A DNA stretch of 18,079 bases from DATCJA01 sp050742335 (GCA_050742335.1 JBOGIR010000033.1:1-18079), one strand, 5' to 3'; counted from the first letter of the stretch, positions 1 to 7,972 are shown. The notes: generated from the letters alone by a model not told the origin. Translations and numbers: made by a program.

Positions 1-334
1 AGACCGCCGCGACGCCGGTCAGCCATTGGAGCACGCCGGCGAGCAGCGCGACGTAGGGGCCGAACGCCACCTCGACGTACGCGTAGATGCCGCCGGTCGC
101 CGAGACGCGGCTGCCGGCGACGGCGAGCGTCACGGCAATGAGCGCCATGATCGCGGCGCACACCAGGAAGGCCAGGGGCGCCGCGCCGCCCACGCTCTGC
201 GCGACCAGCGCCGGAAGCACGAAGATGCCGGCGCCCACCGTCGCATTCACGATGGCGGCGGCGAGCTGACGCACGCCGATGGCGCGAACGAGCGCCGCGT
301 CGGCAGTGAGCCCGGGATGTGTGATGGCGGGCAC
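1..334 (-). CDS. APC-family amino acid permease, 5' part
   Basis: The reverse strand reads continuously from a GTG at 334 to the left edge, giving about 111 residues; the C-terminal part lies outside the window. Near residues 25-36 it has the family-typical N-V-G-A-G-I-F-V-L-P motif of the first membrane segment, followed by hydrophobic segments and the stretch S-A-T-G-G-I-Y-A-Y-V-E. Both are typical of amino acid-polyamine-organocation (APC) transporters that move amino acids across the inner membrane. The substrate cannot be told from this part. The start is not certain: no strong ribosome-binding site precedes the GTG. It was chosen because the reading frame just upstream enters a dispersed repeat (342-512). 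That repeat separates this gene from the hydrolase gene ending at 541 on the same strand. Confidence 0.8.
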   Translation of the reverse strand, partial: MPAITHPGLTADAALVRAIGVRQLAAAIVNATVGAGIFVLPALVAQSVGGAAPLAFLVCAAIMALIAVTLAVAGSRVSATGGIYAYVEVAFGPYVALLAGVLQWLTGVAAV

Positions 335-341
335 GAAAATT

Positions 342-483
342 GGACGGCGATGCGGCTCCAAACGGGAATTTTGTACTCGTTGCGGCTCGCATAGCGGTCC
401 CGGCGCGCGGAGCGCGCCAAGCAGACGCTGTCAACCAGCCGAGGGCTCTGCAAGGATATCAAGGGCAGAGCCCTTGGCTGGTT
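342..483 (+). repeat. Three-hairpin dispersed repeat, copy A
   Basis: Hairpin 1 spans 342-400. Its left arm is slightly decayed (GGACGGCGATGCGG) and pairs imperfectly with GCATAGCGGTCC; the loop contains AACGGGAATTTTGTACTCG, identical to copy B at 8878. Inside the loop AACGGG (361-366) can pair with CTCGTT (376-381) with one G-U. One base later comes hairpin 2, GGCGCGC-GGA-GCGCGCC (402-418). The linker AAGCAGACGCTG (419-430) follows, then hairpin 3: AACCAGCCGAGGGCTCTGC (433-451) with GCAGAGCCCTTGGCTGGTT (465-483), 19 pairs with one G-U and a 13-nt loop containing GGATATCAA. It lies between the hydrolase and permease genes. The strand given is the one on which the linker was read; the transcribed strand is unknown. 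Confidence 0.85.
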
Positions 484-512
484 CGTGTTCAGATTCGACC
501 TGAACACGAACC
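480..512. terminator. Perfect 13-bp hairpin, possible terminator
   Basis: GGTTCGTGTTCAG (480-492) is the exact reverse complement of CTGAACACGAACC (500-512), leaving a 7-nt loop. Its left arm overlaps the last four bases of hairpin 3 of repeat copy A, so the two helices compete. It lies 28 bases past the stop codon of the reverse-strand hydrolase gene and could end that transcript, but there is no T-tract on either side. The role is therefore uncertain. Confidence 0.4.
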
Positions 513-540
513 GTGCACCGAGACGCTGAAGCGTGAACGA

Positions 541-1440
<900 letters not shown>

Positions 1441-1507
1441 GCGCGTGCCCTCCAGGAGGATGTCGCAGAAATGGGGAAGATGCCTGCTGTTTTCGTCGGA
1501 GCATATC

Positions 1508-2482
1508 ATGGGGCGGCCACGCTACGATGTAGGCGTGACGTCCGGCCCTGCCCGGCAGACCGAGGTGTCCCGCTTCGTCGACTTCAGCCGCGCGCACTGG
1601 GCGAGCTTGCGTGCCGCCACGCCGCTGCCGCTGTCTGAGGCGCAGCTGCGGGGGCTGGTCGGCCTGAACGAGCGGGTCTCGCTCGACGAGGTGGCCGACA
1701 TCTATCTGCCGCTGTCCCGGCTGCTCAATCTGCACGTGCAGGCCACAGAGGGCCTGCGCCGGTCGATCGCGACGTTTCTGTCGTCGGACGGGCTCCGCGT
1801 GCCGTTCGTCATTGGCCTGGCTGGAAGCGTCGCGGTGGGGAAGAGCACGACATCGCGCATTCTCCAGGCCCTGCTCGCGCGATGGCCGAGCCATCCCCGC
1901 GTCGACCTGATCGCCACCGACGGATTCCTCTGGCCGCGCCGCGTCCTCGAGGCGCGAGGTCTCATGGAGCGGAAGGGATTCCCTGAGAGCTACGACGTGC
2001 GTCGGCTGCTACGATTTCTGGCCGACCTCAAATCCGGCGCCCCCGAAGTGCCGGCGCCGATCTATTCACACCTCGCGTACGACGTCGTCGAAGACGAGGT
2101 CTCCCAGATCCGGCAGCCTGACATCGTGATCGTGGAAGGGCTGAACGTGCTCCAGACGGGAAGTGGACGCGCGCCGATGTTCGTGTCGGATTTCTTCGAC
2201 TTTTCGATCTACGTGGACGGCAACGAAGCCGACATCGAGCAGTGGTACATCGAGCGCTTTCTGATGCTCCACGACACCGTGTTCCGCAACCCGTCTTCCT
2301 ATTTCCACAAGTATGCCGACCTGACGCCGGACCAGGCGGCCGAGACGGCCCGCACGATCTGGCGGACGATCAATCTCGTCAATCTGCGGGAGAACGTGCT
2401 GCCGACGCGTGAACGCGCGCACCTCATCCTCGAGAAAGGGCGCGATCACGCCGTCAGGCGCGTGCGGTTGCGCAAATTGTAG
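1508..2482 (+). CDS. coaA: Type I pantothenate kinase
   Basis: CoaA phosphorylates pantothenate with ATP, the first step of coenzyme A synthesis, in the cytoplasm. The 324-residue product matches the usual length of about 315. It has the P-loop G-S-V-A-V-G-K-S (106-113), the A-T-D-G-F motif with the expected catalytic Asp138, the stretch G-F-P-E-S-Y-D (157-163), P-I-Y-S-H-L-A-Y-D and V-E-G-L-N-V-L-Q. The C-terminal part carries the conserved S-S-Y-F-H-K-Y and N-L-x-E-N-V-L-P-T-R segments. The ATG at 1508 was chosen because GGAG ends six bases before it; an in-frame start further up at 1439 overlaps the divergent hydrolase start and adds residues foreign to the family. GTG 1535 is an alternative. 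It converges with a small membrane protein gene only 22 bp downstream. Confidence 0.95.
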   Translation: MGRPRYDVGVTSGPARQTEVSRFVDFSRAHWASLRAATPLPLSEAQLRGLVGLNERVSLDEVADIYLPLSRLLNLHVQATEGLRRSIATFLSSDGLRVPFVIGLAGSVAVGKSTTSRILQALLARWPSHPRVDLIATDGFLWPRRVLEARGLMERKGFPESYDVRRLLRFLADLKSGAPEVPAPIYSHLAYDVVEDEVSQIRQPDIVIVEGLNVLQTGSGRAPMFVSDFFDFSIYVDGNEADIEQWYIERFLMLHDTVFRNPSSYFHKYADLTPDQAAETARTIWRTINLVNLRENVLPTRERAHLILEKGRDHAVRRVRLRKL

Positions 2483-2504
2483 GGCCAGGTCGTCTCAGGC
2501 CGAC

Positions 2505-2882
2505 TCACTGCGACTCGTCGGTCCGCGCGCCGCGCGGGCCGAGGTTGCCTGTCGTCGGCGTCCAGGCCGGTGCGTCGCTCGCCGGGAACGACTCCTCGGA
2601 CGCTTCGCCGACAGGGTCGGCGTCGGGCCGGCGATGCGGCAAGACGGCGCGCAGTTGCCCTCGCCGCCGCCGCCGCACGTCGGGGCCGGCCAGGGCCCAG
2701 CAGGCGAGCACGCCGCTCAGCGCGACCATCAGTCCCCCGGTCGCCGAACGTTTTCGGACGCCCGCGACGAACAGACCACCGGCCACGAGCGCGGCGATCC
2801 ATCGGTCGTACTCCCACGTCTGCCAGGTGCGTGTCTCCCAGATGCTCGGTCCACTGCGATGCTGCTCGAGATTCATGGTCAT
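2505..2882 (-). CDS. Small two-helix membrane protein
   Basis: A 125-residue protein of unknown function. After a polar N-terminus with W-E-x-R-x-W-Q-x-W-E-Y-D-R-W it has two hydrophobic segments (about 28-41 and 47-66) joined by a basic turn (R-K-R). This arrangement resembles DUF2892/YgaP-type membrane domains, but the match is not secure. A basic cluster (R-R-R-R-R, 70-74) follows, then an acidic tail E-A-S-E-E-S-F-P-A-S-D-A-P-A-W-T (93-108), a tail motif I recall from short proteins of several phyla. The ATG at 2882 has GGAG five bases upstream; ATG 2876 is an alternative. It is transcribed convergently with coaA and divergently from the small gene at 3152. The 269-bp gap before 3152 shows no feature I can support. 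Confidence 0.7.
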   Translation of the reverse strand: MTMNLEQHRSGPSIWETRTWQTWEYDRWIAALVAGGLFVAGVRKRSATGGLMVALSGVLACWALAGPDVRRRRRGQLRAVLPHRRPDADPVGEASEESFPASDAPAWTPTTGNLGPRGARTDESQ

Positions 2883-3151
2883 GACGTCTCCGCTGCCAGG
2901 AAGTTGCAACCGGTGTGCCCCCGTTCGATGGCGTGACGGCTTTCATTACAGCGAGCCGTCAACTCGCTACAGATTTTCACCTCATCAAAGGCGCAACACA
3001 TGCGAGCGGTCCGGGTGCGCGTGAGGAAAGCGCGCAACGGCCGCACGTTGTGCAGATGACGTGTGTTTACCGACGGCACCAGTGCGGCGTGGCATGCGCG
3101 TTGCTCCACGCCATGTTACGACAGGTTCCACGTACCCAAAGGAGCGTCCCG

Positions 3152-3379
3152 ATGTCAGCACAGCAGCAGCCGCTCGATGATGTTCTCCGACGAGTGCAAG
3201 GGGAATTCATCGAAATGCCCGGCCTTCGTCTGACACTGGCGCAGGCGCAGCGGTTGTGGGGACTGGACCGGACGTCGTGCGACGCGCTGCTGGGTGCGCT
3301 GGTCGACGCGAAGTTTCTGTTTCGCACCCGTGATGGAGCTTTTGTGCGGTCCGATCAGGTCCGCGCATCACGAATCTGA
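3152..3379 (+). CDS. Small probable winged-helix DNA-binding protein
   Basis: A 75-residue basic-acidic protein. Residues 24-46 (G-L-R-L-T-L-A-Q-A-Q-R-L-W-G-L-D-R-T-S-C) look like a helix-turn-helix, followed by a third helix (D-A-L-L-G-A-L-V-D-A-K-F-L) and a short wing (F-R-T-R-D-G-A-F-V-R). This pattern matches small winged-helix proteins that are probably transcriptional regulators. The start is well supported: AAAGGAG lies seven bases before the ATG, whereas the open frame reaching up to 2915 has no such site. No partner gene is in the same operon. Its target is unknown; the divergent membrane protein at 2882 is the nearest candidate. Confidence 0.75.
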   Translation: MSAQQQPLDDVLRRVQGEFIEMPGLRLTLAQAQRLWGLDRTSCDALLGALVDAKFLFRTRDGAFVRSDQVRASRI

Positions 3380-3388
3380 CACCTGCCA

Positions 3389-3487
3389 GGCCTGTCGGAG
3401 CACGTCCTTCCTTACGAGCCGTAAAGATCGACAGGCCGCCACGCCCCGCCACTCGCACCCGGGCGGACTTGACTTGGTCATCCGCCC
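3389..3487. terminator. Convergent intergenic hairpins
   Basis: Two perfect inverted repeats lie between the convergent small regulator gene and rdgB. GGCCTGTCG (3389-3397) pairs with CGACAGGCC (3429-3437), and GGGCGGA (3461-3467) pairs with TCCGCCC (3481-3487). Position suggests they help end transcription from both sides, but no T-tract follows, so an intrinsic terminator is not proven. Confidence 0.35.
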
Positions 3488-3503
3488 GCGGCCAGATTCC
3501 GGG

Positions 3504-4154
3504 TCATCGAACGGAGGACAAACCCATTGTTCTCCGTTCTGTACTTTCAAGCCACCCCGCCAGTTGACGGAACGCCTGGCCACGATGGCCGACGGCCGCC
3601 TTCTCCTCGTCGGTGGCTTCCGCCAGCGTGCGTCCGAAAGAGGGGTAGTAGAGGATTGGGTCGTAACCAAACCCGCGCTCGCCGCGTGGCGCCGCAGCAA
3701 TCTCGCCTTCGACAGTGCCGGTCGTTTCGTAGATCACGGATGCCGCGTGAGCGACCGCCACGGCGGCGACGAAGCGGGCGGTTCGGGGCGCCGACGGGAC
3801 GGCCGCCAGCCGGCGGGCGATCTCGTCGAATCGTTCGGGATACGACGCGTCGGGCCGCAGAAATCGTGCGGATTGCACCCCCGGATCGCCGTTCAGGGCG
3901 TCGATCGCCAGGCCGGAGTCCTCCGCCACCGTGTACATGGGCCCGAACTGGACGATCGCCGCCGCTGTGACCGTGCTGTCGTAATACAGCGCCTTGAGCC
4001 GGGCGTTGGCTTCGAAGGTTGCCCCCGTTTCCTCGGGTTCCGCTACGGGCGGGAAATCCCTGAGGCTCAGCAGCTCGACGGGCAGGTGTTCGAGGATGCT
4101 CCGGATTTCTCGCAGCTTGCCCGGGTTGGTCGTAGCGATCAGGAGTTGTCGCAC
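3504..4154 (-). CDS. rdgB: XTP/dITP pyrophosphatase (RdgB/HAM1 family)
   Basis: This enzyme hydrolyses non-canonical purine nucleoside triphosphates (dITP, XTP) to monophosphates, keeping them out of DNA and RNA. Visible are the N-terminal T-T-N-P-G-K (8-13), the catalytic-region motif A-E-D-S-G-L-A-I-D-A-L (77-87) with P-G-V-Q-S-A-R-F, and G-F-G-Y-D-P-I-L (161-168), ending near G-H-R-G-Q-A-F. The 216-residue length is slightly above the usual 195-205 because of a C-terminal tail. The GTG at 4154 sits directly before the conserved first strand (R-Q-L-L-I-A-T-T-N); the frame continues upstream but only into rph coding sequence. rph ends 19 bases upstream on the same strand, so the two are probably co-transcribed, as in Bacillus (rph-ysnA). 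A 7-bp inverted repeat (AACGGAG 3510-3516, CTCCGTT 3532-3538) lies within the tail-coding region. Confidence 0.93.
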   Translation of the reverse strand: MRQLLIATTNPGKLREIRSILEHLPVELLSLRDFPPVAEPEETGATFEANARLKALYYDSTVTAAAIVQFGPMYTVAEDSGLAIDALNGDPGVQSARFLRPDASYPERFDEIARRLAAVPSAPRTARFVAAVAVAHAASVIYETTGTVEGEIAAAPRGERGFGYDPILYYPSFGRTLAEATDEEKAAVGHRGQAFRQLAGWLESTERRTMGLSSVR

Positions 4155-4173
4155 CGCAGCGTCAACGCGTGAC

Positions 4174-4905
4174 CTATTTCTTCTCCAGATACTGGCCGAC
4201 GAAACCGCGCTGAAGGGCAATGAGCTGGCGGATACCGGTGTCGGCCAGATCGAGCAGCCGGTTGAGCGCCTCGCGTCCAAATGGCAGCGTCTCGGCGGTG
4301 CCTTGCAGTTCGATATAGAGGCCGCTTCCCGTCTTGATGACGTTCATGTCGACCTCGGCCTTCGAATCCTCCGAATAGGCGAGGTCGAGCATCGGCTCGC
4401 CCTCGACAATCCCGACGCTTGTCGCCGCCACGTAGTCATGGACCGGCATGGTGCGAATCAGGTCCTGTTCGCGCATCTTGACGAGGGCCATCACGAGCGC
4501 CACGAAGGCGCCCGTGATCGAGGCGGTGCGCGTCCCGCCATCGGCCTGGATCACGTCGCAGTCGAGCGTGATCGTCCGCTCGCCGATCTCCTCGAGCCGG
4601 GTGACGGCCCTGAGCGATCGACCGATCAGCCGCTGGATTTCCTGCGTCCGGCCGCCGACTCTTCCGGCGGTCGACTCGCGCTGCGAGCGCGTGGTGGTGG
4701 CGCGCGGCAACATCCCGTATTCGGCGGTGACCCACCCTTTGCCCGAATTTCGCCTGAACGGCGGCACGCGATCCTCGACGCTGGCCGCGCAGATGACTTT
4801 CGTCCTGCCGGCTTCGACCAGCACGGAGCCTTCGGCGTGAATCAGGTAATTGGGGGTGATTCGAGTAGGGCGGAGCTGTTCGGCGAGACGTCCGTCGGCG
4901 CGCAT
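4174..4905 (-). CDS. rph: Ribonuclease PH
   Basis: RNase PH is a phosphate-dependent 3'-5' exoribonuclease that trims tRNA precursors and other RNA 3' ends as a hexameric ring. The 243-residue product covers the whole family length. It shows the N-terminal R-x-D-G-R-x-x-x-Q-L-R-P, the V-E-D-R-V-P-P-F segment, the arginine-rich R-x-x-R-E-S-x-x-G-R-x-G-G-R-T-Q-E-I-Q-R-L-I-G-R-S-L-R loop and the phosphate/metal-site region D-C-D-V-I-Q-A-D-G-G-T-R-T-A-S-I. The L-D-L-A-Y-x-E-D and G-T-A-E motifs are also present. The ATG at 4905 fits the family start, although the upstream GTGAG is a weak ribosome-binding site. Just upstream is a tandem CTACACCGGAGA duplication and then a 223-bp palindromic element that separates it from gerMN. 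Confidence 0.96.
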   Translation of the reverse strand: MRADGRLAEQLRPTRITPNYLIHAEGSVLVEAGRTKVICAASVEDRVPPFRRNSGKGWVTAEYGMLPRATTTRSQRESTAGRVGGRTQEIQRLIGRSLRAVTRLEEIGERTITLDCDVIQADGGTRTASITGAFVALVMALVKMREQDLIRTMPVHDYVAATSVGIVEGEPMLDLAYSEDSKAEVDMNVIKTGSGLYIELQGTAETLPFGREALNRLLDLADTGIRQLIALQRGFVGQYLEKK

Positions 4906-4953
4906 CGACTCACTCTACACCGGAGAACCCTACACCGGAGATCCCGGAGATCG

Positions 4954-5176
4954 GTTGTGTTGATGATGATGAAGCCCTATGGAGGTCAGGCCGACACGGG
5001 TCGCCTGACCGGCGCGAGAAGGCTGAGGGAATCCGCCAGCTCACGGAGCTGGCGTGCTGCGGCCGCTTAAGCCCTCGCAGCGCGGTCCGGCCACCGGCCA
5101 GCCTTCGCCAAGGCTTCGGCGGCCCGCCGTAGCTTCAGCGAAGGCGGGAATCGGGATTCATCATCATCAACACAAC
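4954..5176. repeat. 223-bp element with 20-bp perfect terminal inverted repeats
   Basis: GTTGTGTTGATGATGATGAA (4954-4973) is the exact reverse complement of 5157-5176. Three further perfect 8-bp inverted repeats lie inside: GGTCAGGC/GCCTGACC (4984-4991, 5003-5010), GCCAGCTC-ACG-GAGCTGGC (5035-5053) and GCCTTCGC/GCGAAGGC (5101-5108, 5138-5145). No convincing reading frame and no clear target duplication flank it. It fills the gerMN-rph gap. It looks like a non-autonomous, MITE-like or REP-like palindromic repeat; dispersal elsewhere in the genome cannot be judged here. Confidence 0.75.
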
Positions 5177-5192
5177 TGACTCCTTGGCTCAC

Positions 5193-5786
5193 TCACCGCT
5201 CCGCGCGCACCGTCGAGAAATCGCGCTCGAGCGGCCGCCGCAGGTCGACATGCCCCGCCAGCGTGTCGACCTCCCGGCCGTCGATCAGAATCTGCACGCG
5301 CTGAATCGTCGGAAGGTTGGCGGTGACAGCGTTGACGACCGCGTAGACCGTGAGCAGCTCTGTTGACGATCCTCCTGGATGCCGCGCGGCCACCTCGGGG
5401 CTGAGATCGACGAACGCGTCCCCCCGTTCCGTCGTGTAGAACGCCCGCAGCGTCGTGCCGTCCGGGATGACCGACGCGTACGGTGCGGGCGCACCCTGCA
5501 GTTGCGCGAGGAGAATCTCGCGCGCCTGCGGAATGGTCCCGTTCGCGAGCGCCACCTCGCGCTGCACGGGAATGAGCGTCGCACCGTCAGCGGCGCCATA
5601 GAAGAGCGTGGCCGTGATGCGCGGTACACCCGGGGGCGGCGTGGGTGGTTCGACGACTGCTGGCTGAGCCGTGGGCTGAACGACTGAGGGCTCGTCCAGT
5701 TCGCGCGCGACGACCCACGCCAGCAGTCCGATGCTCAGCACGCCGGCGCCGATGACGAGGTAGTGACGGCGGGTCATGGGGGTCAT
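5193..5786 (-). CDS. GerMN-domain membrane-anchored protein
   Basis: A 197-residue protein with an N-terminal membrane anchor (M-T-R-R-H-Y-L-V-I-G-A-G-V-L-S-I-G-L-L-A-W-V-V) and a proline-rich spacer (about 37-53). A GerMN-type domain follows, recognised by A-T-L-F-Y-G, V-P-x-x-R-E-V-A-L, L-L-x-x-L-Q-G and the C-terminal N-A-V-T-A-N-L-P-T-I-Q-R-V-Q-I-L-I-D-G-R-E. GerM domains occur in spore-germination proteins and more widely in envelope lipoproteins next to cell-wall amidases; no enzymatic activity is established. The ATG at 5786 overlaps the amidase stop as ATGA, indicating translational coupling and a shared envelope job. An ATG nine bases later is an alternative. rph and rdgB follow on the same strand, the same order as gerM-rph-ysnA in Bacillus subtilis. 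Confidence 0.85.
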   Translation of the reverse strand: MTPMTRRHYLVIGAGVLSIGLLAWVVARELDEPSVVQPTAQPAVVEPPTPPPGVPRITATLFYGAADGATLIPVQREVALANGTIPQAREILLAQLQGAPAPYASVIPDGTTLRAFYTTERGDAFVDLSPEVAARHPGGSSTELLTVYAVVNAVTANLPTIQRVQILIDGREVDTLAGHVDLRRPLERDFSTVRAER

Positions 5787-7297
5787 GGCTGGCGCGCCCC
5801 TTCCAGCCACGTGCGGAAGCGCAGCACGCCGTCGTAGATGCCTTGGGCCACTGCATTCTGGTAGTCGTCCGACCGCACCAGTTGCTCCTGGCCGGTATTG
5901 GTCAGGTACGCCATCTCGATCAGCACAGCCGGCATGTTGGCGCTCGTGAGCAGGCGCAGCGGCGCGTCCTGGCGCGGGCGGGCCGCCATGGGCACCTTGG
6001 CGTCGCGCAGCGCCTCTTCGAGCATGGCCGCCAGCGCCGCGGACCGCTCCACGTGACGCGCCTGTGCCAGATCCCATTGGATGACGTCGATGCTCCGCGT
6101 GGCGCCGCCGAGCACGGGCAGGAGCACCGCATCTGCCCGCGCGGCCCTCCGAGCGTCCTCCCCTTCACGATCGAGCCGGAGATGGAAGACCTCGGCGCCG
6201 GCCACTGCCGTGATGGGCGACGCGTTGAGATGGAGACTCACGAACAGGTCCGCCTTGCTGTTGTTGGCCGCTGCCGCGCGATCGTCGAGGCTGATGATTC
6301 TGTCGTCGTCACGTGTGAGGATGACCCGAATGCCCAGCCGCGTCTCGAGAAGCGTCCTCAGCCGGCGAGCCACCTGGAGTGTGATCTGCTTCTCTTCGGC
6401 GCCGCCCGCCCCTCGTACGCCGATGTCGTCACCGCCATGGCCCGGATCGATCGCAATCGTCTGGAGCACCGCCCGTGACGCGGTGAGGAGCGGTGGCGCG
6501 CCTGCTTCGGGGGGAGGCGCCGGCACCACGAGTGTCGCCGTCGCATCGGGACCGGGACCCGACGCCGCAGCCACCTCGACGACGACGCGCGTGACGCCGC
6601 CACTATCGGTCGGCGTAAAGCGGGTCGCTCCCGCGCGCTCATCGAGGACGACGAAGACGGTGGTCGGTTGATCGCCGATGCGGAACTCGTCGATGAGCCC
6701 GCCGCCGTCGCCCGGGAGGCCGGGATCGAGGCCGTCCGCCTCGATGCGCACGACCACGCGGTTGCCTTCGCGCGTCACCCTGACCGGAGTGGCCGGCGTG
6801 ATGTCGAGGATGGCGCGGGTCGGCGGGCCGGTGGCCTCAATCCGGGCGGAGACGCGCGGCACCGCGACGTTGCCCACGATCAGCAGGCGCGACGGGCGAC
6901 GCAGGTCGATGCGCGTATCGAGCAGGGGGGCCAGCGCACGTGGCAGGAACTCTACGGGTACAAGCCATCGGCCTCCCGACCTGAGGGGTGGCGAGGGGAG
7001 GGTGATCACGCGTCCGCTGACCGAGGCCATCGGCTGGTCGGCCGACAGCACGATGGTGCGCCCGCGAGCGGTCACGGTGATCCCGCCGACCAGCGCGTCT
7101 TCGCGCACCGTGACCTGGAAGAGCGACGCCACCTCATCCAGCGCAATCAGTTCCTGGCTGTTGGCGATGGTCGTGGGAAGGGGACGTCGCCCCTCGCTGG
7201 AGACCAGCATGAGCGGCGCCGACGGCGGAGTGCCCTGCGCGTGCAGCACGGCGACGAGCAGCAGGGCGGACAGGAAAATGGAGGCCGAGCCTCGCAC
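5783..7297 (-). CDS. N-acetylmuramoyl-L-alanine amidase (Amidase_3) with N-terminal AMIN-like region
   Basis: A 504-residue secreted zinc amidase that cuts the bond between MurNAc and the stem peptide of peptidoglycan. A signal peptide covers residues 1-21 (ending H-A-Q-G). Residues about 30-140 resemble a copper-amine-oxidase-N-type beta domain, and 145-240 resemble an AMIN domain. The Amidase_3 catalytic domain spans 278-500: D-P-G-H-G-G (zinc His287), E-E-K (zinc Glu301/302), V-S-L-H-L-N-A (zinc His356) and V-L-I-E-M-A-Y-L-T-N (catalytic Glu461). The GTG at 7297 was chosen because it precedes the signal peptide and has GAGG two to three bases away. The open frame continues to 7723 but would run through a structured leader and an opposing gene. 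Its stop overlaps the next start (ATGA). Confidence 0.92.
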   Translation of the reverse strand: MRGSASIFLSALLLVAVLHAQGTPPSAPLMLVSSEGRRPLPTTIANSQELIALDEVASLFQVTVREDALVGGITVTARGRTIVLSADQPMASVSGRVITLPSPPLRSGGRWLVPVEFLPRALAPLLDTRIDLRRPSRLLIVGNVAVPRVSARIEATGPPTRAILDITPATPVRVTREGNRVVVRIEADGLDPGLPGDGGGLIDEFRIGDQPTTVFVVLDERAGATRFTPTDSGGVTRVVVEVAAASGPGPDATATLVVPAPPPEAGAPPLLTASRAVLQTIAIDPGHGGDDIGVRGAGGAEEKQITLQVARRLRTLLETRLGIRVILTRDDDRIISLDDRAAAANNSKADLFVSLHLNASPITAVAGAEVFHLRLDREGEDARRAARADAVLLPVLGGATRSIDVIQWDLAQARHVERSAALAAMLEEALRDAKVPMAARPRQDAPLRLLTSANMPAVLIEMAYLTNTGQEQLVRSDDYQNAVAQGIYDGVLRFRTWLEGARQP

Positions 7298-7441
7298 GGC
7301 CTCATGATCGCACGAATGCCGCTGCCGGGATCGTCGACAGCCCGATTGCGCTGACAGTCCGCGGCAAAAGTCCAGGCCGGGCGACGGAGGCACAGAGGCA
7401 CGAAGAAAACATCTGGAAACTGCTAAGCTGTAGGGCGCGCT

Positions 7442-7579
7442 AGAAAACTTGACCTCCAATATTCCAACCGAATGAGTCAAGTTTTCTCGCCCCGCGAAAG
7501 CGGGGCAAAAAGACACTGCCCTAGCGAGGCGAAGCCGTCTGGGCTTTTTCTCGCTGGTCTGAGGCGCAGCCTCGCTAGG
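7442..7579 (+). repeat. Three-hairpin structured leader, copy C
   Basis: Hairpin 1 pairs AGAAAACTTGAC (7442-7453) with GTCAAGTTTTCT (7476-7487), with a 22-nt loop. One base later hairpin 2 is GCCCCGC-GAAA-GCGGGGC (7489-7506), a 7-bp stem with a GNRA-type tetraloop. The linker AAAAAGACACTG (7507-7518) follows, then hairpin 3 pairs CCTAGCGAGGC (7520-7530) with GCCTCGCTAGG (7569-7579). Order and spacing match copies A and B while the helix sequences differ. The last helix ends at 7579, immediately before or overlapping the AGGAGGAG ribosome-binding site of the DUF6152 gene. Within it AAGCC-GTCTG-GGCTT followed by TTT (about 7532-7549) resembles a small terminator, and CTCGCT (7550-7555) is a second possible partner for AGCGAG (7523-7528). 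It could be a regulatory leader; no known riboswitch class is recognised. Confidence 0.7.
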
Positions 7580-7588
7580 AGGAGCATC

Positions 7589-7972
7589 GTGAGACGCACA
7601 TTGACAGCCCTCGGCATCGGGACGCTGGTGGCGGTGGTCCCGGTGTCGGCACATCATTCTTTTGCGGCGTATTACTTTGAAGATCAGTCGGTCACGCTCG
7701 AGGGCGTGGTCCAGGAATTCCAATTACGCAGCCCGCACGCCATCCTGATATTTGCCAGCCGCGATCGGGACGGACGATCGCAAACCTACGAGGCCGAGTG
7801 GGGCAATCCACGTCGCTTGACCGGCCAGGGCGTGACGAAGGACACGCTGAAGCCAGGGGATGCGGTGATCGTGACCGGCAGTCCCGGGCGGGTTGGCTCC
7901 GAGTACAAAGTGCACTTGAAGGGGATTCGGCGCCCGGCCGATGGATGGACCTGGAGCGGCGGCCGACGGTAG
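7589..7972 (+). CDS. DUF6152-type secreted protein
   Basis: A 127-residue protein with a signal peptide (V-R-R-T-L-T-A-L-G-I-G-T-L-V-A-V-V-P-V-S-A, cut before H22). The hallmark H-H-S-F-A-A-Y-Y-F follows at the mature N-terminus, then T-L-E-G-V-V-Q-E-F-Q-L-R-S-P-H and E-W-G-N-P-R-R-L-T. The C-terminal half (L-K-P-G-D-A-V-I-V-T-G-S-P-G-R) looks like a small OB-fold-like beta barrel. This matches the DUF6152 family, common in Acidobacteriota; its biochemical function is not known. The exposed His-His could bind metal, which is conjecture. The GTG at 7589 has AGGAGG about six bases upstream, and the predicted signal peptide starts exactly there. It converges with fdhD (42 bp gap) and is preceded by the structured leader at 7442-7579. 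Confidence 0.88.
   Translation: MRRTLTALGIGTLVAVVPVSAHHSFAAYYFEDQSVTLEGVVQEFQLRSPHAILIFASRDRDGRSQTYEAEWGNPRRLTGQGVTKDTLKPGDAVIVTGSPGRVGSEYKVHLKGIRRPADGWTWSGGRR

Noticed and set aside
480..512. A confident intrinsic terminator call
   Set aside because: The 13-bp stem is perfect but no T-run follows on either strand, so it is listed only as a possible terminator.
516..530. A fourth copy of the AGAC[AG]CTG linker
   Set aside because: AGACGCTG occurs here, but without the flanking 7-bp and long hairpins, so it is probably chance.
5193..5786. Evidence of sporulation from the GerMN domain
   Set aside because: GerMN domains occur widely in non-spore-formers, and no other sporulation gene is present.
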